A DNA stretch of 64,000 nt from Marinobacter sp. 1-4A (lineage in GTDB: Bacteria; Pseudomonadota; Gammaproteobacteria; Pseudomonadales; Oleiphilaceae): contig NZ_VCGY01000002.1 in NCBI RefSeq assembly GCF_016597725.1, forward strand, positions 620,001 through 684,000. The letters run 5' to 3'. A program made the position numbers and the translations under genes. Below the pieces are notes generated by a model that saw only the letters and a program-made list of their open reading frames with translations, was not told the origin of the DNA and made no database searches. Shown piece after piece: positions 17,865 through 26,204 of the stretch (position 1 is its first letter; each line of letters opens with the position of its first letter).

Positions 17865-18947
17865 TCATAACGGTTGAAGAGCATCCACCAGACGGCCTGT
17901 TTCTAACAGTTCGAGAAACTCGTCTCCCAGGCGCTCGCTCTCGGCAATGGCTCTACGCCATGCGCGCTCCCGACCGCTGTCGTTTCCCAAGTAGGTTTCG
18001 AAATCCTTACGGTCTGGCAGCTTGCCGTCCGGCAGGCGCTCCAGATAGTCCTTAGAAGGCGCCACCAACAGCACGTCCTGCAAGCGAGTTGCATCGCCTC
18101 GACGCCAAGGCAAGGTTTTATCAAACCACCCCGGTACCACGCGGTCGGTGAAGTGCGGGTATAGAACCACGCCCGGCTGCTCGTATGGCAAATCAAGGTG
18201 GTAGTCCAGCAGCCCACCATCGCGATAGATACCATTCGGGGCGCCCGGAATATCCCGAACACCGGACATCACCATGGGAATGGACGCAGATGCAAGCAGA
18301 GCAGGCAGCAAGTTTTCACGGCTCAAGGGTACTTCGTAGCTGCGAAAGTCAGCCAGCGGCGACAAGGGCGCTTTCAATCTGGCGTCATGAAGTATCCCAC
18401 GCTCCATAAAACGCCCCAGATGCCGCCGACCTACCGCGTTGGCTCCGATGGCCGTCATCAAGCCAAAGCTTAGCCGGGCTCTGGTATCTGGCTCCAGCAT
18501 GCCCAAACTGCGCACAACGACCACGTTCAAACGATACCAGGGATGCGTAAGGATATAGTCCTCCCGCCCAGCGATCAGTTCATCGAGAAACAAAGTGCTT
18601 TGGCGAGTCACCTCGGCAGCACTGACACCTTTCGCAAACCGCTGTGCTGTATACAGCTCTGCTAGCCGGGTCAGTTGGGCACTCGGGTCGTCCGAAGAGG
18701 CAATCGCCGCAAACCGCCAGCTACCAATAGACGAACCAATCAAAGAGCGCTCCTGCTCAACCCGAGGTAGCCACTCACCAAAAATTGCTTTGTCCAAACC
18801 ACTAAGACCGAGAGCCTTGGGACCTCCGGCGGCTCCGGGTATTACGTGTACATCATCCGGCGTTAGGGGTTTTTCCTTTAACCGCTGCAGGGTTCGGCGA
18901 CCCGCCCGGATGGTAAGTGCCGGAGCGCGAGTGTGGATAGCGGTCAT
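17865..18947 (-). CDS. Patatin-like phospholipase
   Basis: 360 residues. The patatin fold is recognised by a glycine-rich oxyanion segment (VIPGAAGGPKALGLSGLDKA), the nucleophile elbow GSSIGSW (G-x-S-x-G) and the DGG catalytic Asp motif in YRDGGLLDYHLD. Patatins are lipid acyl hydrolases with a Ser-Asp dyad. No signal peptide is obvious, so a cytoplasmic or membrane-surface role is likely. The ATG start at 18947 opens MTAIHTRAPALTI. The gene stands alone, convergent with znuB and divergent from the diguanylate cyclase across a 206-base spacer. The substrate cannot be predicted. Confidence 0.85.
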   Translation of the reverse strand: MTAIHTRAPALTIRAGRRTLQRLKEKPLTPDDVHVIPGAAGGPKALGLSGLDKAIFGEWLPRVEQERSLIGSSIGSWRFAAIASSDDPSAQLTRLAELYTAQRFAKGVSAAEVTRQSTLFLDELIAGREDYILTHPWYRLNVVVVRSLGMLEPDTRARLSFGLMTAIGANAVGRRHLGRFMERGILHDARLKAPLSPLADFRSYEVPLSRENLLPALLASASIPMVMSGVRDIPGAPNGIYRDGGLLDYHLDLPYEQPGVVLYPHFTDRVVPGWFDKTLPWRRGDATRLQDVLLVAPSKDYLERLPDGKLPDRKDFETYLGNDSGRERAWRRAIAESERLGDEFLELLETGRLVDALQPL

Positions 18948-19153
18948 AAAGTTTTTTCCATCAGCGTTCGGTGTGAATGATGATCAAGCAGCTCGGATAT
19001 TTTAACGGAGTGCTCATAAGGGGCCAACTGAACAACACTCATACTACCAATAAACAAACACTTCAGGTCTAGAAGTGAATAGCCATGCTAGACTCGAATA
19101 CAAGCCCGGTAACAGACGCGGGGCGACTAAACAAAACCTAGCTGGAGTGTTCT

Positions 19154-20221
19154 GTGAACACGTTTTCTTCTATCCCCCACTCACCCACCAACCCAACCCT
19201 CGCCGTGCTTGGTTTCAAACGTCAATTGGTATACCACCTGCATTTATGGGCCTTCATTGCCGTGGCTCCGCTTGTTGTCGTGCAATGGCAACACCATCAT
19301 TTTCTACTTTCCGGCCTGTTGATTCTCTTCTGTATTAACGCACTCGCTGTGATCGCCCTGTTGCGGCTGCGTGACACCTATTTTCTGAAAGGCAGGCTGT
19401 TCCCGCTACTCGCCGTTGCGAGTGCCGCCTATTCAACGGCCATTAACGGACATGCAGGCCTGTACTGGGCCTATCCGGCGGCATCAGCCCTGTTTTTTTT
19501 GCTGCCTCTACGGGAGGCCATAGCCAGCAACATCATTTTTGTCACCACTATGGCTGTGGTTTCTTTCCTGAAGTTTCCCGAGGCCGACTTCTGGCGTATT
19601 ACCTTTTCGCTCGGCCTTACCTGTGTGTTTTCCATGATTTTTGCCTGGCTGGTGGGAAAGCTCCAGAACGAGCTCAGCCGTGTGGCAACTACCGATCCTC
19701 TAACGGGGTGCCTCAACCGATCGCAGTTGGCAGATATTCTGAACAGCCAAATCCAGATGCGTGAACGCTATGAACGCGTGTCTAGCCTAATTCTACTGGA
19801 CCTCGATCACTTCAAACTCATTAACGACCAATGGGGGCACCTCGCGGGAGACAAGGTGCTTAAGGAGATGGTTCTTAGATTGCGTAAGCGCCTCCGGGAA
19901 AGCGACAAACTGTTCCGAATCGGCGGTGAGGAGTTCATGATCGTGTTGCCTGAAACCAACCAGCATGAGTGCAACCTCCTAGCACAACAGCTGCTGACCA
20001 GCATCAACGCCCGGCCGTTTCTTGAGAATATTAAAGTGACCGCCAGTGCCGGTATCGCCGAGGTTAGCAAAGGCGAAACTTGGTCTGTGTGGCTGAATAG
20101 AGCGGATCAGGCGCTTTACAAGGCCAAATCAAGGGGGCGCAATCAGGTTGTCAGTGCAAGCAGTCACCCGTCGTCAGAGCCCCATGATCCGGATAACTCC
20201 CCAACACCCATAGCAAGTTAA
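19154..20221 (+). CDS. Membrane-bound diguanylate cyclase (GGDEF)
   Basis: 355 residues, GTG start with TGGAG upstream. Five or six hydrophobic segments (about 25-180) precede a GGDEF domain (about 185-340): TDPLTGCLNRSQL, LDLDHFKLINDQWGH, active-site RIGGEEF and the end ALYKAKSRGRN. An inhibitory RxxD site (RESD) sits five residues before GGEEF, predicting product inhibition. It makes c-di-GMP from two GTP at the inner membrane. The stop overlaps the end of the convergent hydrolase gene by 4 bases. The signal sensed by the membrane part is unknown. Confidence 0.92.
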   Translation: MNTFSSIPHSPTNPTLAVLGFKRQLVYHLHLWAFIAVAPLVVVQWQHHHFLLSGLLILFCINALAVIALLRLRDTYFLKGRLFPLLAVASAAYSTAINGHAGLYWAYPAASALFFLLPLREAIASNIIFVTTMAVVSFLKFPEADFWRITFSLGLTCVFSMIFAWLVGKLQNELSRVATTDPLTGCLNRSQLADILNSQIQMRERYERVSSLILLDLDHFKLINDQWGHLAGDKVLKEMVLRLRKRLRESDKLFRIGGEEFMIVLPETNQHECNLLAQQLLTSINARPFLENIKVTASAGIAEVSKGETWSVWLNRADQALYKAKSRGRNQVVSASSHPSSEPHDPDNSPTPIAS

Positions 20222-21141
20222 TGTCCCGCGTGGCGCTTGCGAAACTCCCTGTAGGCGGCAAATACCTCCCAAGGGCTCTCAAAGTGCGGGTAGTGCCCAA
20301 CATTCCTTAACTGCACCACGTCGGGCTCGGGAATCAACTCCTGATATCGCCGGGCCGTGGCCGCGCCCGATACCGGGTCTGCGGCACCTGAGATAAGACG
20401 CATGGGTTGTTTGGCATTCTGCAACGCCGACACCCAACGGTGGCGGTGGCACCGGCGCTCTTCCATAAAATGGATAAGTTGGTGCAGGATACCGCGACCA
20501 TTGTTGTAGGTAAGCAAATGCCAAAAATCGTCTGTATCTTGAGGGCTTGGACGATTTTTGCTGCCAAACAGCTTTAGAAAACTCCGTTCGAAGCTGCGCC
20601 GGGTCAGCCCCCTACCGAGCAACCCACCCAAGGGGCTACGCAGTAACTTCTGAATCATTAGGGGACTGTGCACTTCTGGAAACAACGCCCCGTTTAAAAA
20701 GCAGACACTGGCAATCTTGAAGGGTAAAACCCCTTCCTGCTCACGGGCCAGAAGTTCTTGAGCGACGCTGCAACCATAGTCATGAACAAGCAGGTGCACC
20801 GACTTGAGCCCAAGCCCTTCCAGCAACCCTTGCATCAAGTCGGATTGGTCTTCAATGCTGTAAGCGTGCTTGCGGGGCTTGTCGGAGAAACCGAGCCCAA
20901 GCATGTCCAAAGCCAGCAAATGGTTATTCTGGAGCAGCATGGGCCAAAGCCGGTTCCAGTCCCAACTTGCCGTGGGGAACCCATGTATAAGAAGTAGCGG
21001 CTCACCCTGACCCGCCATGCGGCTGAATATTGCATGGCCCTCGTAGGTAAACCACTTGCCTCCCTGTTGCCATTCTTCAAGTGCAACCACCTCGCAACCA
21101 GAGACCACTTGGCCCCGGGTGCCCGGTTTGTCCTTGTCCAT
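20218..21141 (-). CDS. Alpha/beta hydrolase, haloalkane dehalogenase/epoxide hydrolase-like
   Basis: 307 residues. Family signs are the oxyanion HGFPTASWDW, the nucleophile strand LLVHDYGCSVAQELL and the catalytic His in GHYPHFESPWE. The nucleophile position appears to be Asp (HDYG), as in dehalogenases and epoxide hydrolases, rather than Ser as in esterases. Neighbours give no pathway clue. The stop overlaps the convergent diguanylate cyclase stop by 4 bases. The start ATG at 21141 gives MDKDKPGTRGQ, and a later start is possible because the first 30 residues are poorly conserved in type. Confidence 0.82.
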   Translation of the reverse strand: MDKDKPGTRGQVVSGCEVVALEEWQQGGKWFTYEGHAIFSRMAGQGEPLLLIHGFPTASWDWNRLWPMLLQNNHLLALDMLGLGFSDKPRKHAYSIEDQSDLMQGLLEGLGLKSVHLLVHDYGCSVAQELLAREQEGVLPFKIASVCFLNGALFPEVHSPLMIQKLLRSPLGGLLGRGLTRRSFERSFLKLFGSKNRPSPQDTDDFWHLLTYNNGRGILHQLIHFMEERRCHRHRWVSALQNAKQPMRLISGAADPVSGAATARRYQELIPEPDVVQLRNVGHYPHFESPWEVFAAYREFRKRHAGH

Positions 21142-21351
21142 GCGTTGTCCCCGATAATACCTTTATAGCCCGCGACTTTAGAATAAACCCGCCCCTCCTG
21201 CCAGAGCGGCGCAGCAGTGGCCTTTAAACTACTATCAGTGATTGGTCTTTTCCGTGCCCATGGTCGTAAATCGTAGAGATAAAGGGCAAATTCACTTAAG
21301 CTTTGGCCCTTATACCCCACCTCCGCACCATTAAGAGAACCGGATATCACT

Positions 21352-21921
21352 ATGACCAAACTCCTTGACGACCTCGCGGGGCACTACCGCGCCATCATCA
21401 ACGGGCTGGGTGAAGACACCAACCGTGAAGGTCTGCAGGATACCCCCATGCGCGCCGCCAAAGCCATGCAGTTCCTTACCCAAGGTTACCAGCAGGATCT
21501 CAGCGACCTTGTTAACAACGCGGTCTTTGAATCCTCGATGGACGAAATGGTTGTGGTGCAAGACATTGAGCTTTACAGCATGTGCGAGCACCACGTCCTG
21601 CCGTTTATCGGCAAGTGTCACATCGCCTATCTACCCCAAGGCCGTGTTTTGGGGTTGTCGAAGTTTGCACGCATTGTGGATATGTACGCCCGCCGCCTGC
21701 AGATTCAGGAAAACCTGACCCGACAAATCGCTGAAGCGGTTGAGAACGTTACCGGTGCCAAAGGCGTCGCCGTTGTTATCGAAGCTCAACACATGTGCAT
21801 GATGATGCGCGGTGTGGAGAAACAGAACTCAAAAATGAAGACCTCGATGATGCTAGGCCAGTTCCGCAAGTCTCAGGCAACACGCACAGAGTTTTTCAAT
21901 TTGATCAGCGGCAATCGCTAA
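21352..21921 (+). CDS. folE: GTP cyclohydrolase I
   Basis: 189 residues, typical length. Zinc and substrate motifs are visible: [20 protein letters not shown] (first Cys and His zinc ligands), [17 protein letters not shown], and [11 protein letters not shown] with the second zinc Cys. The enzyme converts GTP to 7,8-dihydroneopterin triphosphate, the first pterin step. It is followed after 24 bases by folX, so the pair may feed tetrahydromonapterin or folate synthesis. The upstream gap of 210 bases would hold its promoter. Confidence 0.97.
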   Translation: MTKLLDDLAGHYRAIINGLGEDTNREGLQDTPMRAAKAMQFLTQGYQQDLSDLVNNAVFESSMDEMVVVQDIELYSMCEHHVLPFIGKCHIAYLPQGRVLGLSKFARIVDMYARRLQIQENLTRQIAEAVENVTGAKGVAVVIEAQHMCMMMRGVEKQNSKMKTSMMLGQFRKSQATRTEFFNLISGNR

Positions 21922-21945
21922 TCGCGACAGTCTGATGGAGGCGGT

Positions 21946-22320
21946 ATGACAAAAGTTTCCTGCGACCACAAGGCAAGAGTACAAATAAAGGATTTGCTGC
22001 TGCGAGCCTACATAGGCATTAAGGAAGAGGAAATAAACAACCAGCAGGATGTAATCATTAATGTGTGCCTGACTTACGATGCAACAGAGGCAATCAACCG
22101 TAACGAGATCACTGCGGCGCTCAATTACCGCACCATTACCAAGCAGATTATCGGTCATGTGGACGGCAACCGCTTTGCGCTGCTGGAGCGCCTGACTCAT
22201 GAGGTGCTCAGTATCGTTATGGAGCATGGAGCGGTGCAGTGGGCGCAAGTGGAAATCGACAAGCCCCACGCGTTACGCTATGCGGAATCTGTGTCTGTTT
22301 GTCTTGAGGCGCACCGTTGA
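21946..22320 (+). CDS. folX: Dihydroneopterin triphosphate 2'-epimerase (FolX/FolB family)
   Basis: 124 residues. The tunnelling-fold family is shown by VQIKDLLLRAYIGIKEEEINNQQD, NYRTITKQIIGHV, FALLERLTHEVLSIV and the C-terminal VEIDKPHALRYAESVSV. FolX epimerises dihydroneopterin triphosphate to the monapterin form, while FolB is the aldolase of folate synthesis. FolX is favoured by direct linkage to folE (24-base gap, GGAGG ribosome site), as in Pseudomonas folE-folX-folM clusters; no folM is present here. FolB remains possible. Confidence 0.8.
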   Translation: MTKVSCDHKARVQIKDLLLRAYIGIKEEEINNQQDVIINVCLTYDATEAINRNEITAALNYRTITKQIIGHVDGNRFALLERLTHEVLSIVMEHGAVQWAQVEIDKPHALRYAESVSVCLEAHR

Positions 22321-22355
22321 TTCAATACCGTTAACGCACCATAGGGGCCATCACC

Positions 22356-22793
22356 ATGCCAAGCAATCAACCCGATCAAATGCGCGCAATTCTTGAAAGC
22401 GTTCGCACCATTGCTCTTGTAGGTGCCAGCGAGAAAACCCACAGACCGTCTCACGAGGTCATGGAATATATGCAGCGCCACGGATACCGGATGATTCCTG
22501 TTAACCCCCACCTTGCCGGTCAAAAAGTGCTGGGCGAGACAGTGTACGCAGACATTGCCTCTTTGCCGGAACCGGTCGATATGGTGGAACTGTTTCTTGC
22601 GCCAGAGCGCACGGACGCAGTAATTGATCAGGCGATAGAACTCAATATTCCGGTTGTCTGGCTGCAGATTGGCGTGATCAATGAAGCCGGAGCCGCGCGG
22701 GCGGAAGCTGCCGGGTTAAAGGTGGTGATGGACAAGTGCCCTAAGCAAGAGATTCCGCGGCTGGGTATCCCCGCAGCAAATTCCAGAACATGA
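22356..22793 (+). CDS. CoA-binding domain protein (YccU type)
   Basis: 145 residues with a Rossmann-like CoA-binding domain: TIALVGASEKTHRPSHEVMEYM, YRMIPVNPHLAGQKVLGE, VDMVELFLAPERT, VVWLQIGVINEAGA and the end VMDKCPKQEIPRL. The family binds CoA or NAD-like nucleotides; the cellular role is not established. It is 35 bases after folX and followed by a probable terminator at 22799-22819, so it may end the folE-folX transcript. Confidence 0.88.
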   Translation: MPSNQPDQMRAILESVRTIALVGASEKTHRPSHEVMEYMQRHGYRMIPVNPHLAGQKVLGETVYADIASLPEPVDMVELFLAPERTDAVIDQAIELNIPVVWLQIGVINEAGAARAEAAGLKVVMDKCPKQEIPRLGIPAANSRT

Positions 22794-22798
22794 CCGAC

Positions 22799-22819
22799 TA
22801 TGCAGCTGGGCATATTTTT
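22799..22819 (+). terminator. Small intrinsic terminator after the CoA-binding gene
   Basis: The stem TATGC (22799-22803) pairs with GCATA (22810-22814) around a 6-base loop and is followed by TTTTTA. The stem is short (5 bp), so strength is uncertain. The position 5 bases after the stop codon and the T-run support the call. Confidence 0.5.
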
Positions 22820-22886
22820 AGCGAAAATTGATTTATTATTTGCTATAAGCAGCCGTTACACTGATACGTTGGGTTAATGTTAAACG

Positions 22887-25154
22887 GTGCACGTATTGAA
22901 ACAATCACCCCAAAAGCACGGGCCTTTGGCTAAGCGGTTGCTGCATCCCATATTTCCAGGGGTGATCTTTCTTCTATTTTTCGCCATGGCATCTGGGCTC
23001 CGCTGGGGTCTGGTTCACCAATATACCGGGCAGATACAAGCCAACCTCGAAAACGAAACCAAGCTCATAGCCAACAATCTGGAGCGGGAGTTTCTGGCTC
23101 ATGCCGGAGCCATCCAACGAATGGCCGACCGACTGTTAGTAGATCCCACGATGCCGGAAAACCAATGGCGGAGGGATGCCCGCAGTTACCTCAAAGACTA
23201 TCGCATTTATTCTGTGATCGAATGGATCGATAGCAGCAATGTTATCCGCTGGATTGAGCCGCCTACGCTGAATAGTACAATCCTTGGCTTCAACGTTGCC
23301 TTCAACGAACAACGGAGAACGGCTCTCGAGGCTGCGAAGCTTTCGGGTGACATCGATATTTCCGACGTACTGGAGCTACGTCAAGGCGGCAAAGGCGTTG
23401 TTATCTATGCACCGGTGGGGGCCGGGCCAGACAACAATGGTTTTATTGCCGCAGTCTTCGAAATGGAGACACTGGCCAGCGAGCTGCTGGCAACCCGGGA
23501 ACCGGCAATGTTCCGCATTGAGCTCTTGAGTAAAGGCACTCAAGTCTATGCACTGAGCGCTTTCGAAAGCGCCGGTGATTCCATGTCCCACACCGTACAA
23601 ATCGATCTGCCGACTCTGGACTGGCAGTTAACGCTTGAGCCTTCACCGGCATGGGTGAACAAGCAAACCAGCCCGTGGCCGCGCTGGACCTTCATTACGC
23701 TGGTATTTACAGGATTGGTGGCCAGTCTCGCAACACTTCTCTTGCAACTCACACTCAAACGCAATCGGGATTTGCTGGCGACGCGTCGGGTGCTGGATGG
23801 AGAAATTGCCCAGCGCAAAGCTATGCAGCAAGACTTGGTGCGGCTGGAATCCACCGATGTTCTCACCGGTTTGGCGAACCGACGCTTTTTTATGGAAGAC
23901 TTGGCCCATGCGCTGACAATTGCGGATCGCCAGATGCGGCAAGTGGCACTTGTGATGCTGGATCTCGACCGCTTTCAGATGCTGAACGACTCTCTGGGGC
24001 ACCAGTTTGGCGATGAGTTACTGGCTCAGGTTGCCGGACGCCTGAATCAACTCAGTGACGAGCGCGTTACAGTGGCCTATTCCGGCGGTGACGAGTTTAT
24101 GATCTGCCAACAGTATGTGGAGGATATTGACGATACCATTCACTTGCTAGGCCAAATAAAACAGTGTTTTGCAATGCCCTACGTGGTTCAGAATGAAACT
24201 CATAGCATTACCGCAACCCTAGGCGTTGCCGTTTACCCCCATAGCGGTTTGGACGCAGATACCCTGCTGCGCAACGCCGATATTGCCCTGTACCGGGCTA
24301 AGGATCAGGGCCGTAATACCTATCAGTTCTATACCGAGGGTATGCAGGAGCGGGAGGTCATGCGTCTGGAGCTGGAAAAAGATCTGAGTCAGGCGCTTGC
24401 CAACAATGAGTTTGTGCTGCACTACCAGCCACAGTTGAACCTGAACAGCAGCAAGATCACCAGCGTTGAGGCGCTAATTCGCTGGCAGCACCCCCGTAGA
24501 GGCCTTCTAGCGCCGGGAGAGTTTATCCCGCTGGCAGAGGAAAGTGGCCGGATTACCGATATCGGGCACTGGGTGGTTATGGCTGCCTGCCGTCAATTAG
24601 CGGCCTGGAAGGGCACACCTTTTGAGCATCTTAGGGTTGCGGTGAACTTGTCCGGACGGGAATTGGATGAGGAGCATTTGGTGGATCACATACGCGATAC
24701 CCTGAATGGCGAGGGTATTCCGGCTGACCGTTTGGAAGTTGAGCTTACGGAGGAGATATTCATTCAGAACATTGAGCACAATCGGGATCAGCTGTTCCGT
24801 TTGCATGATTTAGGAGTGCAACTGGCAATTGATGATTTCGGGGTGGGATATTCTTCTTTGGCGTATTTGAAAGACTTCCCGGTGGATCTTCTAAAAATCG
24901 ACCGTTCGTTCATTACGGAGGTGACTGAGCGCCACGATGATGCCGTGATCACCCGGGCGGTGATTAATCTCGCCCACAATCTGGGCTTGCGGGTGGTTGC
25001 CGAGGGTGTGGAAACTCAGGCGCAGTTGGATTTTCTTAAAAGTCAGGGTTGCAATGTAGCTCAGGGGTATTTGATCAGCCGCCCTGTTCCGGCGGCGGAG
25101 TTGGAAAAAGCGCTGGCCAGCGGCGAGCTTGAAAAGTGTGCGATGGTCGATTGA
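22887..25154 (+). CDS. CHASE-like sensor with GGDEF and EAL domains
   Basis: 755 residues, GTG start. TM1 lies near 22-42, then a periplasmic CHASE-like region (about 43-265; NNLEREFLAHAGAIQRMADRL), and TM2 near 272-295. The GGDEF domain has TDVLTGLANRRFF, LDLDRFQMLNDSLGHQ and intact SGGDEF with no RxxD inhibitory site. The EAL domain has VEALIRWQHPRRG, VELTEEIF, IDDFGVGYSSLAYL, LLKIDRSFI and VAEGVETQ, so the phosphodiesterase residues look intact. It could both make and degrade c-di-GMP; which activity dominates cannot be read. It has its own transcription unit after the upstream terminator. Confidence 0.93.
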   Translation: MHVLKQSPQKHGPLAKRLLHPIFPGVIFLLFFAMASGLRWGLVHQYTGQIQANLENETKLIANNLEREFLAHAGAIQRMADRLLVDPTMPENQWRRDARSYLKDYRIYSVIEWIDSSNVIRWIEPPTLNSTILGFNVAFNEQRRTALEAAKLSGDIDISDVLELRQGGKGVVIYAPVGAGPDNNGFIAAVFEMETLASELLATREPAMFRIELLSKGTQVYALSAFESAGDSMSHTVQIDLPTLDWQLTLEPSPAWVNKQTSPWPRWTFITLVFTGLVASLATLLLQLTLKRNRDLLATRRVLDGEIAQRKAMQQDLVRLESTDVLTGLANRRFFMEDLAHALTIADRQMRQVALVMLDLDRFQMLNDSLGHQFGDELLAQVAGRLNQLSDERVTVAYSGGDEFMICQQYVEDIDDTIHLLGQIKQCFAMPYVVQNETHSITATLGVAVYPHSGLDADTLLRNADIALYRAKDQGRNTYQFYTEGMQEREVMRLELEKDLSQALANNEFVLHYQPQLNLNSSKITSVEALIRWQHPRRGLLAPGEFIPLAEESGRITDIGHWVVMAACRQLAAWKGTPFEHLRVAVNLSGRELDEEHLVDHIRDTLNGEGIPADRLEVELTEEIFIQNIEHNRDQLFRLHDLGVQLAIDDFGVGYSSLAYLKDFPVDLLKIDRSFITEVTERHDDAVITRAVINLAHNLGLRVVAEGVETQAQLDFLKSQGCNVAQGYLISRPVPAAELEKALASGELEKCAMVD

Positions 25155-25222
25155 GGTTTGTAATTGTTTTCTGTGATCCCCACCATTGCGTTGGCAGTGA
25201 TTGATTTTTTAGGTGAGATTTT

Positions 25223-25543
25223 ATGGCCACGGGTTATTTAACGTCGGAACAGGATGCCAAGCTTCGCCGCTGGGAGCGCTGGAATCGGAATTATTTCATT
25301 TTTGCGTTTGTGGCTCTGGTTATTATTCTGGTGTTCAGTAGTCAGCTCGGGCTTTCCAGTGGCGAAAGTTGGGGGCCTTTAGGGTTTCTGCTTGTGGCTT
25401 TGGTTACTCCTATTATTATTTTGCAGTTGCGTCTGGCCTGCCCGGCTTGTGGCGTTAAGATTGGCTGGCAGGCCAAGTTGATGGCACCTGATCAATGCAA
25501 AAGCTGCGGTACCCTCCTTCGGGCGAAAAGCTCCTCTTCCTGA
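25223..25543 (+). CDS. Small membrane protein with C-terminal zinc ribbon
   Basis: 106 residues. A charged N-terminus (EQDAKLRRWERWNRN) is followed by two hydrophobic helices (about 24-43 and 52-72). A cytoplasmic zinc-ribbon-like end has CPACGVKIGW and CKSCG, two CxxC pairs 23 residues apart. No known function is recognised. It ends 6 bases before the MerR-type promoter of the copper operon. Codon use in this gene and in 25160-25260 is somewhat richer in T than in its neighbours. Confidence 0.7.
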   Translation: MATGYLTSEQDAKLRRWERWNRNYFIFAFVALVIILVFSSQLGLSSGESWGPLGFLLVALVTPIIILQLRLACPACGVKIGWQAKLMAPDQCKSCGTLLRAKSSSS

Positions 25544-25549
25544 AAACCT

Positions 25550-25581
25550 TTGACCTGTGAGTAGGTCACAGGTTTTAGGCT
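25550..25581 (+). promoter_or_regulatory. MerR-type metal-responsive promoter and operator
   Basis: A -35 box TTGACC (25550-25555) is followed by a 20-base spacer and a -10-like TAGGCT (25576-25581), with TATCCT just beyond. The spacer region carries a perfect dyad ACCTGTGA-GTAGG-TCACAGGT (25553-25573). An overlong 19-20 base spacer filled by an ACCT...AGGT dyad is the hallmark of promoters twisted by MerR-family activators such as CueR and ZntR. It faces the merR-copA genes, so the regulator gene is probably part of its own activated operon. Confidence 0.8.
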
Positions 25582-25628
25582 ATCCTTAAATCTTCTATAC
25601 GCTCAGCTATCCTACTTCGGTGATAGCC

Positions 25629-25738
25629 GCGACGGTGTGGAAAGCCTGTCCGAAAACCGCTGTGAATACGTCCATGTACGCTTGCTCTCCGCCTTCCCTG
25701 GCTCCGAGCATTTTCGGACAGGCCTTCCACACCGCCGC
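25629..25738 (-). repeat. Long-hairpin repeat element, copy A
   Basis: Arms 25629-25656 and 25711-25738 pair over 28 bases with two mismatches, enclosing 54 bases. Read on the minus strand the core contains CGGAGCC, a GCC/GGC mini-hairpin, then AAGCGTAC-ATGGACGTATTC and CACAGCG, matching copies B and D, while the stem arms are mostly different. It sits between the MerR-type promoter and the merR start (28 bases after the right arm), so it should be in the 5' leader of the copper operon mRNA. The inner CTGTG partner seen in B and D is not conserved here. Confidence 0.9.
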
Positions 25739-25766
25739 TCCTTGGAATTTGGCGGTGCTACTCAAT

Positions 25767-26198
25767 ATGAAAGTTAAAGAACTTGCTACTGCTGCTGGGG
25801 TTAATCCGGACACCGTGCGTTTTTATACACGGGAAGGGCTGCTCAAACCTACTCGGAATCCGGATAACAATTATCAGCATTACGACGCTGAGGATCTTCG
25901 GCGTTTGCGTTTTGCTCGCAAGGCGCGGCAGTTGGGGTTTTCATTGCCCGAGGTTCGGCAGATTTTGGATCAGGCGGATGATCATCACTCGCCCTGCCCC
26001 ATGGTTCGGGATGTGTTTCAGCAGCGGCTGGCGGACGTGGAGCGCGAGATTGATGAGTTGCAGCAGTTGCGTAAGCGTATGAAAACAGCATTGGCCGCCT
26101 GGCAGGATATGCCCGACGGTACGCCGGATGGTCACACCATTTGTCGGTTGATTGAGCATTGGGATGACAAGGCTCCCACAAAGCAGGTTGAGGAGTAA
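25767..26198 (+). CDS. MerR-family heavy-metal-responsive activator
   Basis: 143 residues from the ATG at 25767. The open frame extends upstream only through hairpin copy A, so that extension is rejected; MKVKELATAAGVNPDTVRFY is the classic MerR start. It has a winged helix-turn-helix, a coiled-coil dimer helix (about 80-110), and candidate metal ligands at Cys in HHSPCPMV and Cys in HTICRLIEHW. Immediately upstream of copA and downstream of a MerR-type operator, it probably senses Cu(I) or another soft metal. The Cys spacing does not exactly match CueR, so the metal is left open. Confidence 0.88.
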   Translation: MKVKELATAAGVNPDTVRFYTREGLLKPTRNPDNNYQHYDAEDLRRLRFARKARQLGFSLPEVRQILDQADDHHSPCPMVRDVFQQRLADVEREIDELQQLRKRMKTALAAWQDMPDGTPDGHTICRLIEHWDDKAPTKQVEE

Positions 26199-26204
26199 AT
26201 CATT

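Noticed and set aside
25620..25766. N-terminal extension of the MerR protein
   Set aside because: The extra 49 codons run through hairpin copy A; the MerR domain begins exactly at the ATG at 25767.
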